DNA of 64,000 nt from Asaia sp. W19 (GTDB lineage Bacteria > Pseudomonadota > Alphaproteobacteria > Acetobacterales > Acetobacteraceae): contig NZ_PNQZ01000067.1 in assembly GCF_003994335.1 (NCBI RefSeq), positions 1 to 64,000 of the forward strand, given 5' to 3'. The first letter of the stretch is position 1; each line of letters opens with the position of its first letter. The notes beneath the pieces were generated by a model. The model made no database searches, was not told the origin of the DNA, and saw only the letters and a program-made list of their open reading frames with translations. The position numbers and the translations under genes were made by a program. Of the stretch, positions 17,715-26,189 are shown piece by piece.

Positions 17715-18191
17715 ATGCGAGGGGCATATCGAGAGATGGACATCGGGACTGACGATCTTTCCAGCGAGGAAACGCGGGCTCTTCTTGCCGTGCATCTGGC
17801 TGGCATGGCCGAGAGTTCGCCCGAGGCGTTCCGGTTCGCACTTGATCTGTCCGGTTTGATGGTACCCGAGGTGACGGTGTGGTCTGCACGCATCGACGGG
17901 CGGGTTGCAGCGATCGGCGCCCTGAAGATCTTCGGTGAGGGGGTGGGGGAGGTCAAATCCATGCGCACCCATCCCGATTTTCTCGGGCGGGGGGCAGGGG
18001 CAGCGATTCTCGCTACGATTATCGCCGCGGCCAGGGCGCACGGGCTGAGATGTCTGAGTCTTGAGACCGGTACGGCCCCCTCCTTCGCGGCCGCGATAAG
18101 GCTCTATCGCCGAAGCGGCTTCGAGAGCGGCCCGCCTTTCGGTCCCTATCAGGCGAGCCCCCACAACCAGTTCTTTCACCTGACACTCTGA
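17715..18191 (+). CDS. GNAT-family N-acetyltransferase
   Basis: A 158-residue acetyl-CoA-dependent acetyltransferase. The acetyl-CoA loop is in MRTHPDFLGRGAGAAIL, with the preceding strand VKSM, then CLSLETG and the AIRLYRRSGF helix-strand end typical of GNAT enzymes. The first ATG at 17715 is kept, although MDIGTDDL at 17736 is also possible. It is divergent from the unknown gene (51 bases between starts). The acetylated substrate is unknown; close relatives are annotated only as putative acetyltransferases. Confidence 0.88.
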   Translation: MRGAYREMDIGTDDLSSEETRALLAVHLAGMAESSPEAFRFALDLSGLMVPEVTVWSARIDGRVAAIGALKIFGEGVGEVKSMRTHPDFLGRGAGAAILATIIAAARAHGLRCLSLETGTAPSFAAAIRLYRRSGFESGPPFGPYQASPHNQFFHLTL

Positions 18192-18251
18192 TACCGGGCA
18201 CGAGGAACTGGCCGCTTTGGAGGAACGAGGGGTGACCCCTCGCGTGGCGTG

Positions 18252-19943
18252 TTATCGGCTGATCATGATCTCGATCAGATTCGCCTTGCCGCTCGCAATT
18301 CCCGCCTGAATGGCAGGCGCGATATCACCCGCGCGAGTCAGGCGCTGGGCGGGCAGGCCCATGGAGGTGGCGAGGGCCTGATAATCAATGATGGGGTTGA
18401 CAATATCCATGGCGATGAAGCGGCCTGTCTGGGCGGCGGTATAATTCTGCTGGCCGCGCATGAAGTTTTTCAGGACATTATATTCGCAGTTATTCATGAC
18501 CACGAAGGTAATGGGCAGATCTTCATGGGCTGCTGTCCAGAGCGCCTGGGGCGAATAGAGCGCTGCACCGTCGCCCACGAGGCAGACCACGGGTTCGCGC
18601 TTCAGTCCTAGCGCGCAGCCGACAGCGGCAGGCATGCCCCAGCCCAGCGCCCCACCGCGCAGAAAGGAATACTGGGCGGGATCGTTGCTCTCCAGAAAGC
18701 TGCGGACAAAGCCTGATGTCGCGATGGCTTCATCGACGATCGGCGTGTTCGGCCCAATGGCGCGCACTGCCTCGCGCGCGGCGAGGATCGGGGGAATGAC
18801 GGCTTCGGAGAGGGCATCATCGGCGCGACGATGCAGTGTGGAGCGTTCCGTGGCGCGCTTCATAGCCGCGTCCCGACGCAAGCTCGCATAAGCGGCGCTT
18901 TGGGCGCTCGAGGCGTTTTCGATCAAAGGCTGAAGAGCCGTGAGGGAGGCTTTCAGATGGCCGCAGGTCGAGAGGGTGGTGGGGTAGGTGCGCCCGAGAT
19001 CGTTCACATCGGAGGAAAGCTGATAGACGGTGCAGCCCTCGGGAATGGCCGAGCCTTCGGTGTAGAGAATGGTGATGAGCGATTTTCCGCCAATGGCGAA
19101 GATGGCGTCATAGTGAGAGAGTGCCTCTGCAATGCCGCGCGCCGTTGTGGGCAGATTGCCGCGCCAGAGCGGATGCGCCGTCGGAAAGGGCACGCGTGAT
19201 GGCCAGGACGACCCATAGACGGGGGCGCCGAGTGTCTCTGCCAGCGCAGCCGTCTCGGCAGCGGCCCGACTGGCATGGATTTCGTCACCGGCGATCAGGG
19301 CGAGCCGACCGGGAGCGATGGCAGCGAGAGCGTTTGCGAGATCGGGCAGGGCGCCTGCGATGGCGTTACGGTCGATGCGCGAGGGGGCGCCGGCGCTGAT
19401 CGTGCTCATCTTCTCCATCACGTCCATGGGCAGGGAGAGAAAGACGGGACCGGAGGGCGCCGCATCGGCATCGTGAAAGGCGCGGCGCACCAGCGTGGGA
19501 AGTTGCTCGGCCGACGCGACTTCCTTGCCCCATTTGACCGCGGGCTCGGCAATTTTCAGCAGATCGCCGAAAAGCAGCGGGTCGGTTACCGCATGGCGCA
19601 GATCCTGCTGGCCCGCCGTAACGACGAGGGGCGTCTGGGAGACATGCGCATTCAACAGATTCCCCATACCATGGCCGAGGCCACCGGCGGTATGGAGATT
19701 CAGGAAGCCCGGCTTGCCAGCGGCCTGTGCGTAGCCATCGGCCATGGCCACGGCGCTCGCTTCCTGCAGGGCGAGGATATAGCGGATATCCGGACGACGC
19801 AGCAGGCTGTCCATCAGCGGCAACTCGGTGGTTCCGGGATTGCCAAAGATATACTCGACCCCTTCACTGGCGAGAATTTCGAGCAGGATATCCGCACCGC
19901 TGCGGGCTTCGAGGGCGCTTGTTCTGGCAAAGCTAGCTGTCAT
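18252..19943 (-). CDS. Thiamine-diphosphate enzyme, benzoylformate-decarboxylase-like
   Basis: A 563-residue ThDP-dependent 2-oxoacid decarboxylase or related lyase. The N-terminal domain has YIFGNPGTTELPLMDSL and the Glu-containing RYILALQEASAVAMADGYAQ, both close to benzoylformate decarboxylase. The C-terminal ThDP motif runs from VGDGAALYSPQ to MNNCEYN. The FAD-binding features of true acetolactate synthase are absent. The ATG at 19943 gives the family N-terminus with AGGATC upstream; a longer frame crosses the regulatory region. It is divergent from an Lrp-type regulator, which suggests control by an amino acid or 2-oxoacid. The substrate (an aromatic or branched 2-oxoacid) is inference. 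Confidence 0.88.
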   Translation of the reverse strand: MTASFARTSALEARSGADILLEILASEGVEYIFGNPGTTELPLMDSLLRRPDIRYILALQEASAVAMADGYAQAAGKPGFLNLHTAGGLGHGMGNLLNAHVSQTPLVVTAGQQDLRHAVTDPLLFGDLLKIAEPAVKWGKEVASAEQLPTLVRRAFHDADAAPSGPVFLSLPMDVMEKMSTISAGAPSRIDRNAIAGALPDLANALAAIAPGRLALIAGDEIHASRAAAETAALAETLGAPVYGSSWPSRVPFPTAHPLWRGNLPTTARGIAEALSHYDAIFAIGGKSLITILYTEGSAIPEGCTVYQLSSDVNDLGRTYPTTLSTCGHLKASLTALQPLIENASSAQSAAYASLRRDAAMKRATERSTLHRRADDALSEAVIPPILAAREAVRAIGPNTPIVDEAIATSGFVRSFLESNDPAQYSFLRGGALGWGMPAAVGCALGLKREPVVCLVGDGAALYSPQALWTAAHEDLPITFVVMNNCEYNVLKNFMRGQQNYTAAQTGRFIAMDIVNPIIDYQALATSMGLPAQRLTRAGDIAPAIQAGIASGKANLIEIMISR

Positions 19944-20072
19944 GGTCTGGATCCTGTGGAGAGGCGTTTCGTTCGGGGAGCGCCTCAAGTCTGGAATGTC
20001 CCGCTGACCGCACGGTATCATGCTTAACGCTGATAAAAATTGCGTTTTCATGGAGATTAATCCCATGAATAT

Positions 20073-20085
20073 GCATAAGTTATGC
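20073..20085. promoter_or_regulatory. Palindrome in the Lrp / decarboxylase divergent promoter region
   Basis: GCATAA-G-TTATGC is a perfect 13-base palindrome, centred 34 bases before the Lrp-type start codon, in an AT-rich stretch. Lrp/AsnC proteins bind such dyads as dimers, so this is a candidate operator for autoregulation and for control of the divergent decarboxylase. The assignment rests on position and symmetry only. Confidence 0.5.
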
Positions 20086-20112
20086 GCTAAAACCTGATAG
20101 GGTGAGATGCTG

Positions 20113-20595
20113 ATGCTCGAAGATCTGGACGCGATCGACCGCCATTTGCTGCAGCTTCTGCAAAAGGATGCGTCGCGATCCACGGCGGAGCTGGCTGAGG
20201 CGGTCGGGCTGTCACAGGCACCATGCTGGCGGCGCATCCAGCGGCTCAAGGATGCCGGGATCTTGCAGAAACAGGTCTATCTGGTGGATCGGAGGAAGAT
20301 CGGGCTGAATGCCCAGCTTTACGCGCTGGTGAAGCTGACGGCCCATGCGCGCGCCAATCTGGCGGCGTTCGAAGAGGCTATCCGTGAATTTCCCGAGGTA
20401 CAGGATTGCTATGTGCTGTTGGGTTCGGTCGATTTCATCCTGCGTATCGTGACGCGCGATATCGAATCCTATGAACAGTTCTTCCTGAAAAGGCTGGCCC
20501 TGATCCCAGGCATTCAGGAGGTCAATTCCATGGTTGCGCTGTCGGAAATCAAGCATACGCTTGAACTCCCCATTGAGCGCCTTACCCCCAGCTAG
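20113..20595 (+). CDS. Lrp/AsnC-family transcriptional regulator
   Basis: A 160-residue DNA-binding regulator. The N-terminal helix-turn-helix spans LDAIDRHLLQLLQKDASRS to AEAVGLSQAPCWRRIQRLKDAG, and the C-terminal RAM (ligand-binding) domain includes VQDCYVLLGSVDFILRIV and ALIPGIQEVNSMVALSEIKHT. ATG 20113 has GGGTGAG about nine bases before it; an ATG two codons upstream is the alternative. Its divergent neighbour is the benzoylformate-decarboxylase-like gene, the most likely target. Family members respond to amino acids; which one cannot be read here. Confidence 0.93.
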   Translation: MLEDLDAIDRHLLQLLQKDASRSTAELAEAVGLSQAPCWRRIQRLKDAGILQKQVYLVDRRKIGLNAQLYALVKLTAHARANLAAFEEAIREFPEVQDCYVLLGSVDFILRIVTRDIESYEQFFLKRLALIPGIQEVNSMVALSEIKHTLELPIERLTPS

Positions 20596-20989
20596 CGGGA
20601 TGCGGGGAGATCTATGTCCATCCGGTCGGTGGCCAGGCCAGAGCCCCGAGCAGCCGCACCGGCAGCGAGGCCGCAACGACAAACAGTGAAATGGTCGGCG
20701 CGCACAAGCCGGACAATGGATTGCTATGTCCGGGTCGAGTGGCCGAGAAATCGAGCTTGCCCTGCCCCGGGTCGGATAAGTCCGGGATTGTCCAATGGGC
20801 AATACCCTTGGATAGCGTGTGCAACAGACCCGCCGCCTGTTTGACGGTCTTTAGGTTGAGCCCTCAACCTCCCGGCGGTGCTGCTATAGGTGACCCTCGG
20901 ACGGCTCCGATAAGAATCGCCACGGGCGCGTGGCTCGAACGGGATTCTCGCCGATCAGCAGGGCACCCATGAACCAAAAAATCGGGATC
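20596..20989. other. Intergenic region without a supported gene
   Basis: Nearly 400 bases lie between the Lrp gene and the hairpin pair that precedes the minus-strand SDR stop. Short frames exist on both strands, but none has a ribosome binding site or recognisable product. No clear repeat or RNA gene was seen. Confidence 0.35.
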
Positions 20990-21040
20990 AAAGGGGCCAA
21001 CGCCCCTTTGCGGGTTTCAGGGCAGAGCCCTGAACCTTTT
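20990..21040 (+). terminator. Double hairpin, second followed by T-run
   Basis: Hairpin 1 has arms AAAGGGGC (20990-20997) and GCCCCTTT (21002-21009) with loop CAAC. Hairpin 2 has arms GGTT-CAGGGC and GCCCTG-AACC (21013-21036, one bulged T, loop AGA), followed by CTTTTT, so it terminates plus-strand transcripts well. It abuts the stop codon of the minus-strand SDR gene at 21040. Similar GGGGC/GCCCC and CAGGGC/GCCCTG pairs are, from memory, common 3'-end repeats in Acetobacteraceae, so it may be a family of dispersed elements. Confidence 0.6.
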
Positions 21041-21807
21041 TACCAGCAGCAAAATCCCCCATCCACCAGAAGATCGACCCCGGTGCAGAAGGACGCAGCG
21101 CGAGAAGAGAGGAAAATTGCCGGTCCGACCATCTCGCGCGGTGCAGCGATGCGGTTCATGGGGGTGTCGTTTTCGAAGACCTTCACACGCTCTGCCCATT
21201 CGGGGCGGGTATTCATGGGGGTGGCGGTATAGCCTGGGCTGATGGTGTTCACACGGATGCCGCGCGTGGCCCATTCCATGGCCAGGCTTTTGCTGAGATG
21301 GATGACGGCGGCCTTGGAGGCATTGTAATGGGCCTGCATCAACCCGCGATTGACGATCACGCCCGACATCGAAGCAATATTGACGATCGACCCGCGGCCA
21401 TTGGCCAACATGGCGCGCCCTTCTGCCTGAGAGGAGAGGAAGACGCCGGTCGTGTTGATATCGAGCACGCGCTGCCACTGGTCGCGGTCCATTTCCTCGG
21501 CAGGGGCGGCATTGGCAATTCCTGCGGCGTTGACGGCAACCGAGAGCAGGCCGAGCTCGGACTGGGTTGCTGCGATAGCATCGGCCAGGCTGGTTTCGTC
21601 GGTGGCATCGCCGGTGCAGACCAGGGCGGCGCGCTTGAGGCCGCGAATACGGTCGGCGGTCTCATCAAGTCCCTTGCGTGAGCCGGGAAGGTCGAAACAG
21701 GCGACCGAGGCGCCAGCCTCGGCGAGGCCGATGGCAATCTGCTGGCCGATGCCGCTGCCTGCGCCGGTCACGAAGGCGATGTCGCCGGAGAGATCGAAAA
21801 GATCCAT
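21040..21807 (-). CDS. SDR-family oxidoreductase, probably a polyol dehydrogenase
   Basis: A 255-residue classical short-chain dehydrogenase. TGAGSGIG is at residues 14-21, NAAG at 93-96, catalytic Ser146, and Tyr161/Lys165 in YNASK. An acidic residue after strand 2 (CFDLPGS) points to NAD preference. The C-terminus GVDLLVDGGFCCW resembles D-arabinitol and related sugar-alcohol dehydrogenases. It lies 60 bases downstream of transketolase on the same strand, with a polyol-type permease divergent, so oxidation of an imported pentitol to a ketopentose is the likely role. The exact substrate is inferred from context. Confidence 0.85.
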   Translation of the reverse strand: MDLFDLSGDIAFVTGAGSGIGQQIAIGLAEAGASVACFDLPGSRKGLDETADRIRGLKRAALVCTGDATDETSLADAIAATQSELGLLSVAVNAAGIANAAPAEEMDRDQWQRVLDINTTGVFLSSQAEGRAMLANGRGSIVNIASMSGVIVNRGLMQAHYNASKAAVIHLSKSLAMEWATRGIRVNTISPGYTATPMNTRPEWAERVKVFENDTPMNRIAAPREMVGPAIFLSSRAASFCTGVDLLVDGGFCCW

Positions 21808-21867
21808 GGAGATATCCAGTCTGAGTGAGGGCGGCGATTTCGTGATCCGCCCTGTGAAAAAGGAAGA

Positions 21868-23919
21868 TCAGGCCTTGGCGCGAGCGGCGTGACGGGCAAG
21901 AAGCGCTTCTGCACGGGCAACCACATTGTCAGTCGTGAAGCCAAAATGACGGAAGAGATCCTCGGCAGGGCCGGACTCGCCAAAGCCTGTCATGCCGATC
22001 ACGTCGCCATCGAGCCCGACATAGCGCGCCCAGTAGAGGGTGCTGGCGGCTTCGATGGCGATACGGGCGCGCATGCCGTCGGGCAGAACGCTCTCACGAT
22101 AGCCTGCATCCTGCGCATCGAAGGTTTCGGGTGAGGGCATGGAAACGACGCGTACGGCGATGTTGCGCGCACGCAGGGCCCGAGCGGAGTCGAGGGCCAG
22201 GGTCATTTCCGAGCCAGTGGCGATCAGGATCAGATCCGGTGTGCCCGCGCAGTCGGAGAGGATATAGCCACCGCGCCAGGCATCGCGCAGCTGCGAAGCA
22301 GTGCGTTCCTGCTGTTTGAGCGGCAGGCGCGACAGTGAGAAGGCGGTGGGGCCATCGAGACGTTCGAGCGCACTGACCCAGGCAATGGCGGTTTCCACTT
22401 GGTCGCAGGGACGCCAGGTGACCATGTTCGGGGTCTGACGCAGCGAGGCCAGTTGTTCCACAGGCTGGTGGGTAGGGCCGTCTTCGCCCAGTCCGATGGA
22501 GTCATGGGTGTAGACCAGCACCTGACGCTGCTTCATCAGCGCGGCCATACGCACGGCATTACGCGCATATTCCATGAACATCAGGAAGGTGGCGGTGTAG
22601 GGCATGAGACCGCCATGCAGCGCGATGCCGTTGGCCATGGCGACCATGCCGAATTCGCGCACACCGTAATCGACATAATTTCCGGCAGGGTCGAAGCAGA
22701 CCGAGGAAGAGCCGGACCAGCGCGTCAGGCAACTCGGTGTGATATCGGCGCAGCCTCCAAACATCTCAGGTAGATGGGGGGCGAAAGCCTCGATGGCATT
22801 CTGCGAGGCCTTGCGGGACGCGATGTCTTTCGGTGCGGCCTGGAGTGCGGCGACGAAATCGCGAGAAAGCTTGTCCCAGCCCTGAGGAAAAGCCCTGTTC
22901 TGGCGACGGATAAATTCGGCGGCCAGCTCGGGATATTCGTCGCGATAACGCGTGAACAGATCATTCCAGGCAGATTCAGCCGCCGCGCCCGCCGGGCGGT
23001 GATCCCAGTCAAGGGCGATAGCCTCGGGGATCTCGAAGGCGGGTGCGGTCCAGTTCAGACGGGCCCGGATCTTCGCAATTTCATCGGCCGGGAGGACGCC
23101 ACCATGCACTTTATGCGTGCCGGCATAACCCTCGGAGCAGCCCTGACCGATGGTGGTGCGACAGATGATCAGGCTCGGGCGTACAGTTTCGGCGCGGGCG
23201 GCATTCAGGGCGGTCAGCACGGCATCGGGGTCGTGACCGTCGATCTCACCGATCACCTGCCAGTTATACGCCTCGAAGCGCTTGCGCGTGTCATCCGTAT
23301 AGACGCCCTCGATCGGCCCGTCATTGGTGACCATGTTGCGGTCATAGATGGTGATCAGCTTGCCGAGTCCGAGGGTGCCTGCCAGCGCGCAGGCCTCGTG
23401 GGAGATCCCTTCCATCAGGCAGCCCTCGCCGACATAGGCATAGGTGTGATGGTCGACGATGGGCAGCTTCGGGCGGTTGAACTGCGCGGCCAGAGTCTTT
23501 TCGGCCAGCGCCATGCCCACGGCGTTGGCGATACCCTGACCCAGCGGGCCGGTGGTGGTTTCGATACCGGGGGCATAGCCGAATTCAGGATGGCCGGGCG
23601 TTCTGGAATGGAGCTGGCGAAACTGTTTGATGTCTTCGATGCCAAGGTCGAACCCGCTCAGATGCAGCAGGGCATAGAGCAGCATCGAGCCGTGACCATT
23701 CGAATAGACGAAGCGATCGCGATTGGACCAGGCGGGATTGGCGGGGTTGTATCGCATGACGTCGCGCCACAGCACTTCGGAAATATCGGCCATGCCCATG
23801 GGCGTGCCGGGATGGCCCGACTGCGCCTTGAAAATGGCATCGATCGCCAGGATGCGAATGGCATTGGCGCGTTGCGTTCGTGTGCTTGTGGGAGATGCGA
23901 TTTCGGGATGTGTGGTCAT
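21868..23919 (-). CDS. tkt: Transketolase
   Basis: A 683-residue ThDP enzyme that moves two-carbon units between sugar phosphates in the pentose phosphate pathway. [12 protein letters not shown], the cofactor motif GEGCLMEG, the central [19 protein letters not shown] and [16 protein letters not shown] are all present, and length is standard. The ATG at 23919 (MTTHPEIAS) fits the family; ten further codons upstream are possible. It is followed by the SDR gene and divergent from a polyol permease with a 534-base control region. Acetic acid bacteria lack a complete glycolysis and rely on this pathway; a copy linked to polyol genes may be dedicated to pentitol growth. Confidence 0.95.
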   Translation of the reverse strand: MTTHPEIASPTSTRTQRANAIRILAIDAIFKAQSGHPGTPMGMADISEVLWRDVMRYNPANPAWSNRDRFVYSNGHGSMLLYALLHLSGFDLGIEDIKQFRQLHSRTPGHPEFGYAPGIETTTGPLGQGIANAVGMALAEKTLAAQFNRPKLPIVDHHTYAYVGEGCLMEGISHEACALAGTLGLGKLITIYDRNMVTNDGPIEGVYTDDTRKRFEAYNWQVIGEIDGHDPDAVLTALNAARAETVRPSLIICRTTIGQGCSEGYAGTHKVHGGVLPADEIAKIRARLNWTAPAFEIPEAIALDWDHRPAGAAAESAWNDLFTRYRDEYPELAAEFIRRQNRAFPQGWDKLSRDFVAALQAAPKDIASRKASQNAIEAFAPHLPEMFGGCADITPSCLTRWSGSSSVCFDPAGNYVDYGVREFGMVAMANGIALHGGLMPYTATFLMFMEYARNAVRMAALMKQRQVLVYTHDSIGLGEDGPTHQPVEQLASLRQTPNMVTWRPCDQVETAIAWVSALERLDGPTAFSLSRLPLKQQERTASQLRDAWRGGYILSDCAGTPDLILIATGSEMTLALDSARALRARNIAVRVVSMPSPETFDAQDAGYRESVLPDGMRARIAIEAASTLYWARYVGLDGDVIGMTGFGESGPAEDLFRHFGFTTDNVVARAEALLARHAARAKA

Positions 23920-24246
23920 GAGGGGGAAGCCTCTCACTGTATCCGGCATGACGATGGAAAATGTTAGATTCGCCGGGTGAAATGATATGTATTAAACTCT
24001 GTTCATGATCGGGGTTTGGCAAAGTATGACAGTCACCTATTTTGTTAAAAAAGGCGAATATTTAACATGCCTCATTCATGGTAACTAACAGTGAGATACG
24101 ATACAGAGAGAGCGTAGATAAATCATAATGATGTGATCATCATGAGGCGAATCAGTCCGTAATCCATAAGTCTATAAATCTCATGATTACCTATAGAGGA
24201 GATAGTTCCATTCAAGATTACGTCATGAACGGCTCTGGTATCCTCG

Positions 24247-24267
24247 TATGTTCCTAATATGTTCCTA
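24247..24267. promoter_or_regulatory. Tandem direct repeat, 11-base spacing, upstream of the polyol permease
   Basis: TATGTTCCTA occurs at 24247-24256 and again at 24258-24267, an exact repeat one helical turn apart. Such paired sites are typical of activators that bind as tandem monomers, for example AraC-type proteins. It lies about 190 bases before the permease start in the divergent region with transketolase. No regulator gene is adjacent. Function is inferred. Confidence 0.45.
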
Positions 24268-24293
24268 TATCAACCCATTAAAAAACGTTTATC

Positions 24294-24343
24294 ATACCAA
24301 GGTTTTCAGGATGAACGTCTCATACGAACAAGAGCCTTGGTAT
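24294..24343 (+). promoter_or_regulatory. Long-loop inverted repeat with T-run in the permease leader
   Basis: ATACCAAGG (24294-24302) and CCTTGGTAT (24335-24343) are perfect nine-base arms separated by 32 bases, and a TCTTTTTT run follows at 24351-24358. On RNA this could form a stem-loop ahead of the permease, possibly an attenuator, or it may be two protein binding half-sites. The rest of 23920-24453 is AT-rich and has no supported gene. Confidence 0.4.
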
Positions 24344-24453
24344 CTATAACTCTTTTTTGTGATTTGCAGGGGCGCATCGAGCCGCGCAAAGGAGGACGGG
24401 CCAGGCACGCTGCAGGACAGCAAGAGGCCTTTTTGAGACGCAGGAGAAACACG

Positions 24454-25797
24454 ATGGCAGGCGGGACATTCGTCGGAGGGGCACGGTCCGCAACCGACAC
24501 TTTGCCAGACATTGAGCCACAGACGGCTTTCGGACGCTTCATCTCATGGGCAGGTATCCCGCCCATCATGATCTGGGGTTTTATCGGCACGCTGCTCTTC
24601 ATGATCGGCGATGGCGTGGAAAGTGGTTATCTGTCGCCTTATCTCGTTTCGCTCGGGTTTCAGGAGCATGACGTTGCTGGTCTCTTCACCATCTATGGTC
24701 TGACGGCGGCAGTCTCTGCCTGGGCATCGGGTGCCCTGTCCGACATGTGGGGCAGCCGCAAGGTCATGCTCGTTGGTCTGGCTATCTGGATCGTTTTTCA
24801 GATCGGGTTTCTCGGCTTTGCCCTGCCGTCAAAATCCTGGACGTTGATCACGCTGTTCTATGGTCTGCGTGGCTTCGGTTATCCGCTCTTTGCCTTCGGC
24901 TTCCTCGTCTGGGTTGTGAACACGGCGCCCGTCCAGAAGCTCGGCTCGGCTGTCGGCTGGTTCTGGTTCTGCTTCACGGCCGGTCTGCCTACGTTGGGCA
25001 CCACCATTGCCGGTGTTCTGCTGCCCATGATCGGTGGCTACGCCACGCTGTGGGTTGCGCTTACCTTCGTCGTCTTTGGCGGTGCTCTGGCCCTGCTCGG
25101 CATGAACCGCGTTCCCCGCGTCGAAACCGGAAACAAGGGAGCTATCAAGACCCTGTTCATGTCCCTGGCCATCGGGTGGCAGCGTCCCAAAGTTGGTATT
25201 GGCTGCATCGTGCGCGCCATCAACACCTCTGCCGAGTTCGGCTTCCTGGTGTTCATGCCGCTGTATTTCACCCACACGCTTGGCTTCACCATGGGGCAGT
25301 GGCTGGCCGTACTTCAGGCCATCTTCATCAGCAACATCTTCTTCAACCTGTTCCTCGGCATTGTGAGTGACAAGCTGAGCTGGCGTTACACGACCATGAT
25401 CATGGGTGGCATTGGCTCGACCCTCAGCACCATGGCGCTTTATTTCGCCCCCACCATGCTGGGTCCTGATCACCTGTTCATCGTCATGATCGCCGGTGCT
25501 TTTTACGGCATGACCCTGGCAGGCTACGTGCCGCTGTCGGCCCTGATGCCCTATCTGGCTCCCGAGAACAAAGCCGCTGCCATGTCCCTGCTGAACCTCG
25601 GCGCTGGTGCCAGCGTCTGGATCGGCCCGGCCATCGTCTACATCTTCGAGCCCGCCTTCGGTGTGTTCGGTGTGATGGTTGTCTACTCCATCATCTACTT
25701 CATCAGTGCGATCCTGACCTACTTCCTGAAGCTCGACGCGGAGGTGGAAGCCCATCTCCACGCGACCCGTGCTTCGGCCAAGGGGTTCAGCCACTGA
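24454..25797 (+). CDS. MFS polyol permease, RbtT/DalT/CsbX-type
   Basis: A 447-residue inner-membrane transporter with about twelve hydrophobic spans. The opening IPPIMIWGFIGTLLFMIGDGVESGYLSPYL (residues about 34-63), the loop GALSDMWGSRKVM and later TMGQWLAVLQAIF line up with ribitol and D-arabinitol permeases of Klebsiella. ATG 24454 has CAGGAG seven bases upstream; the longer upstream frame is antisense-like. A strong terminator follows. It is divergent from transketolase and the SDR gene, so together they make a pentitol uptake and entry module. The specific polyol is not readable. Confidence 0.9.
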   Translation: MAGGTFVGGARSATDTLPDIEPQTAFGRFISWAGIPPIMIWGFIGTLLFMIGDGVESGYLSPYLVSLGFQEHDVAGLFTIYGLTAAVSAWASGALSDMWGSRKVMLVGLAIWIVFQIGFLGFALPSKSWTLITLFYGLRGFGYPLFAFGFLVWVVNTAPVQKLGSAVGWFWFCFTAGLPTLGTTIAGVLLPMIGGYATLWVALTFVVFGGALALLGMNRVPRVETGNKGAIKTLFMSLAIGWQRPKVGIGCIVRAINTSAEFGFLVFMPLYFTHTLGFTMGQWLAVLQAIFISNIFFNLFLGIVSDKLSWRYTTMIMGGIGSTLSTMALYFAPTMLGPDHLFIVMIAGAFYGMTLAGYVPLSALMPYLAPENKAAAMSLLNLGAGASVWIGPAIVYIFEPAFGVFGVMVVYSIIYFISAILTYFLKLDAEVEAHLHATRASAKGFSH

Positions 25798-25833
25798 GCG
25801 ACCAGCTTCCTTCTTGAGACAAGGAAGAGAAAG

Positions 25834-25859
25834 GCGGGGCGAAAAGCCCCGCTTTTTTT
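25834..25859 (+). terminator. Rho-independent terminator after the polyol permease
   Basis: Stem GCGGGGC (25834-25840) with GCCCCGC (25846-25852), loop GAAAA, then seven T. It lies 36 bases after the permease stop. Confidence 0.93.
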
Positions 25860-26189
25860 GTGCCTGTGCTCATCCGGCCAAACGTTGAACCGTTAATGGC
25901 CTTCGCGCAGGTCGTTAACGATTATCGGATAGGAGATTCGCGGGATTTTGAGGCGGCTCCTGACCGGGACCAAAAGGGCCTCCGTGACACAGAGTATCGC
26001 AACACACTGAAATACCTGCTTTTCTGTCGTGTAACTGACCGTGCAGCACTGTGACATTATTGCACAGCATCCGTCAAACTATGTAATAAATGTGTAACCA
26101 ATCTTGCGGGGGTTAACGAAGGGCCGTTACGTCTTGGGAACGTTGCGATGCGCTCTATCGCAGATTAACCCATTTTGACGGAACGCCCT
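25860..26189. other. Upstream region of the large TonB receptor
   Basis: This 330-base stretch has no supported gene. Bases 26050-26100 are AT-rich and could hold the promoter of the receptor. No palindrome strong enough to name an operator, and no Fur-type box, was recognised. Confidence 0.35.

Noticed and set aside
22774..23967. 397-codon frame opposite transketolase
   Set aside because: Transketolase is complete and conserved over this whole stretch; the antisense frame has no start signal.
24829..25794. 321-codon frame opposite the polyol permease
   Set aside because: The permease has a full set of membrane spans, a strong ribosome binding site and a terminator; the antisense product is a hydrophilic shadow.
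26175..26189. TTG start for the large TonB receptor
   Set aside because: ATG 15 bases later fits better with GGA eight bases upstream; no added conserved sequence in the extension.
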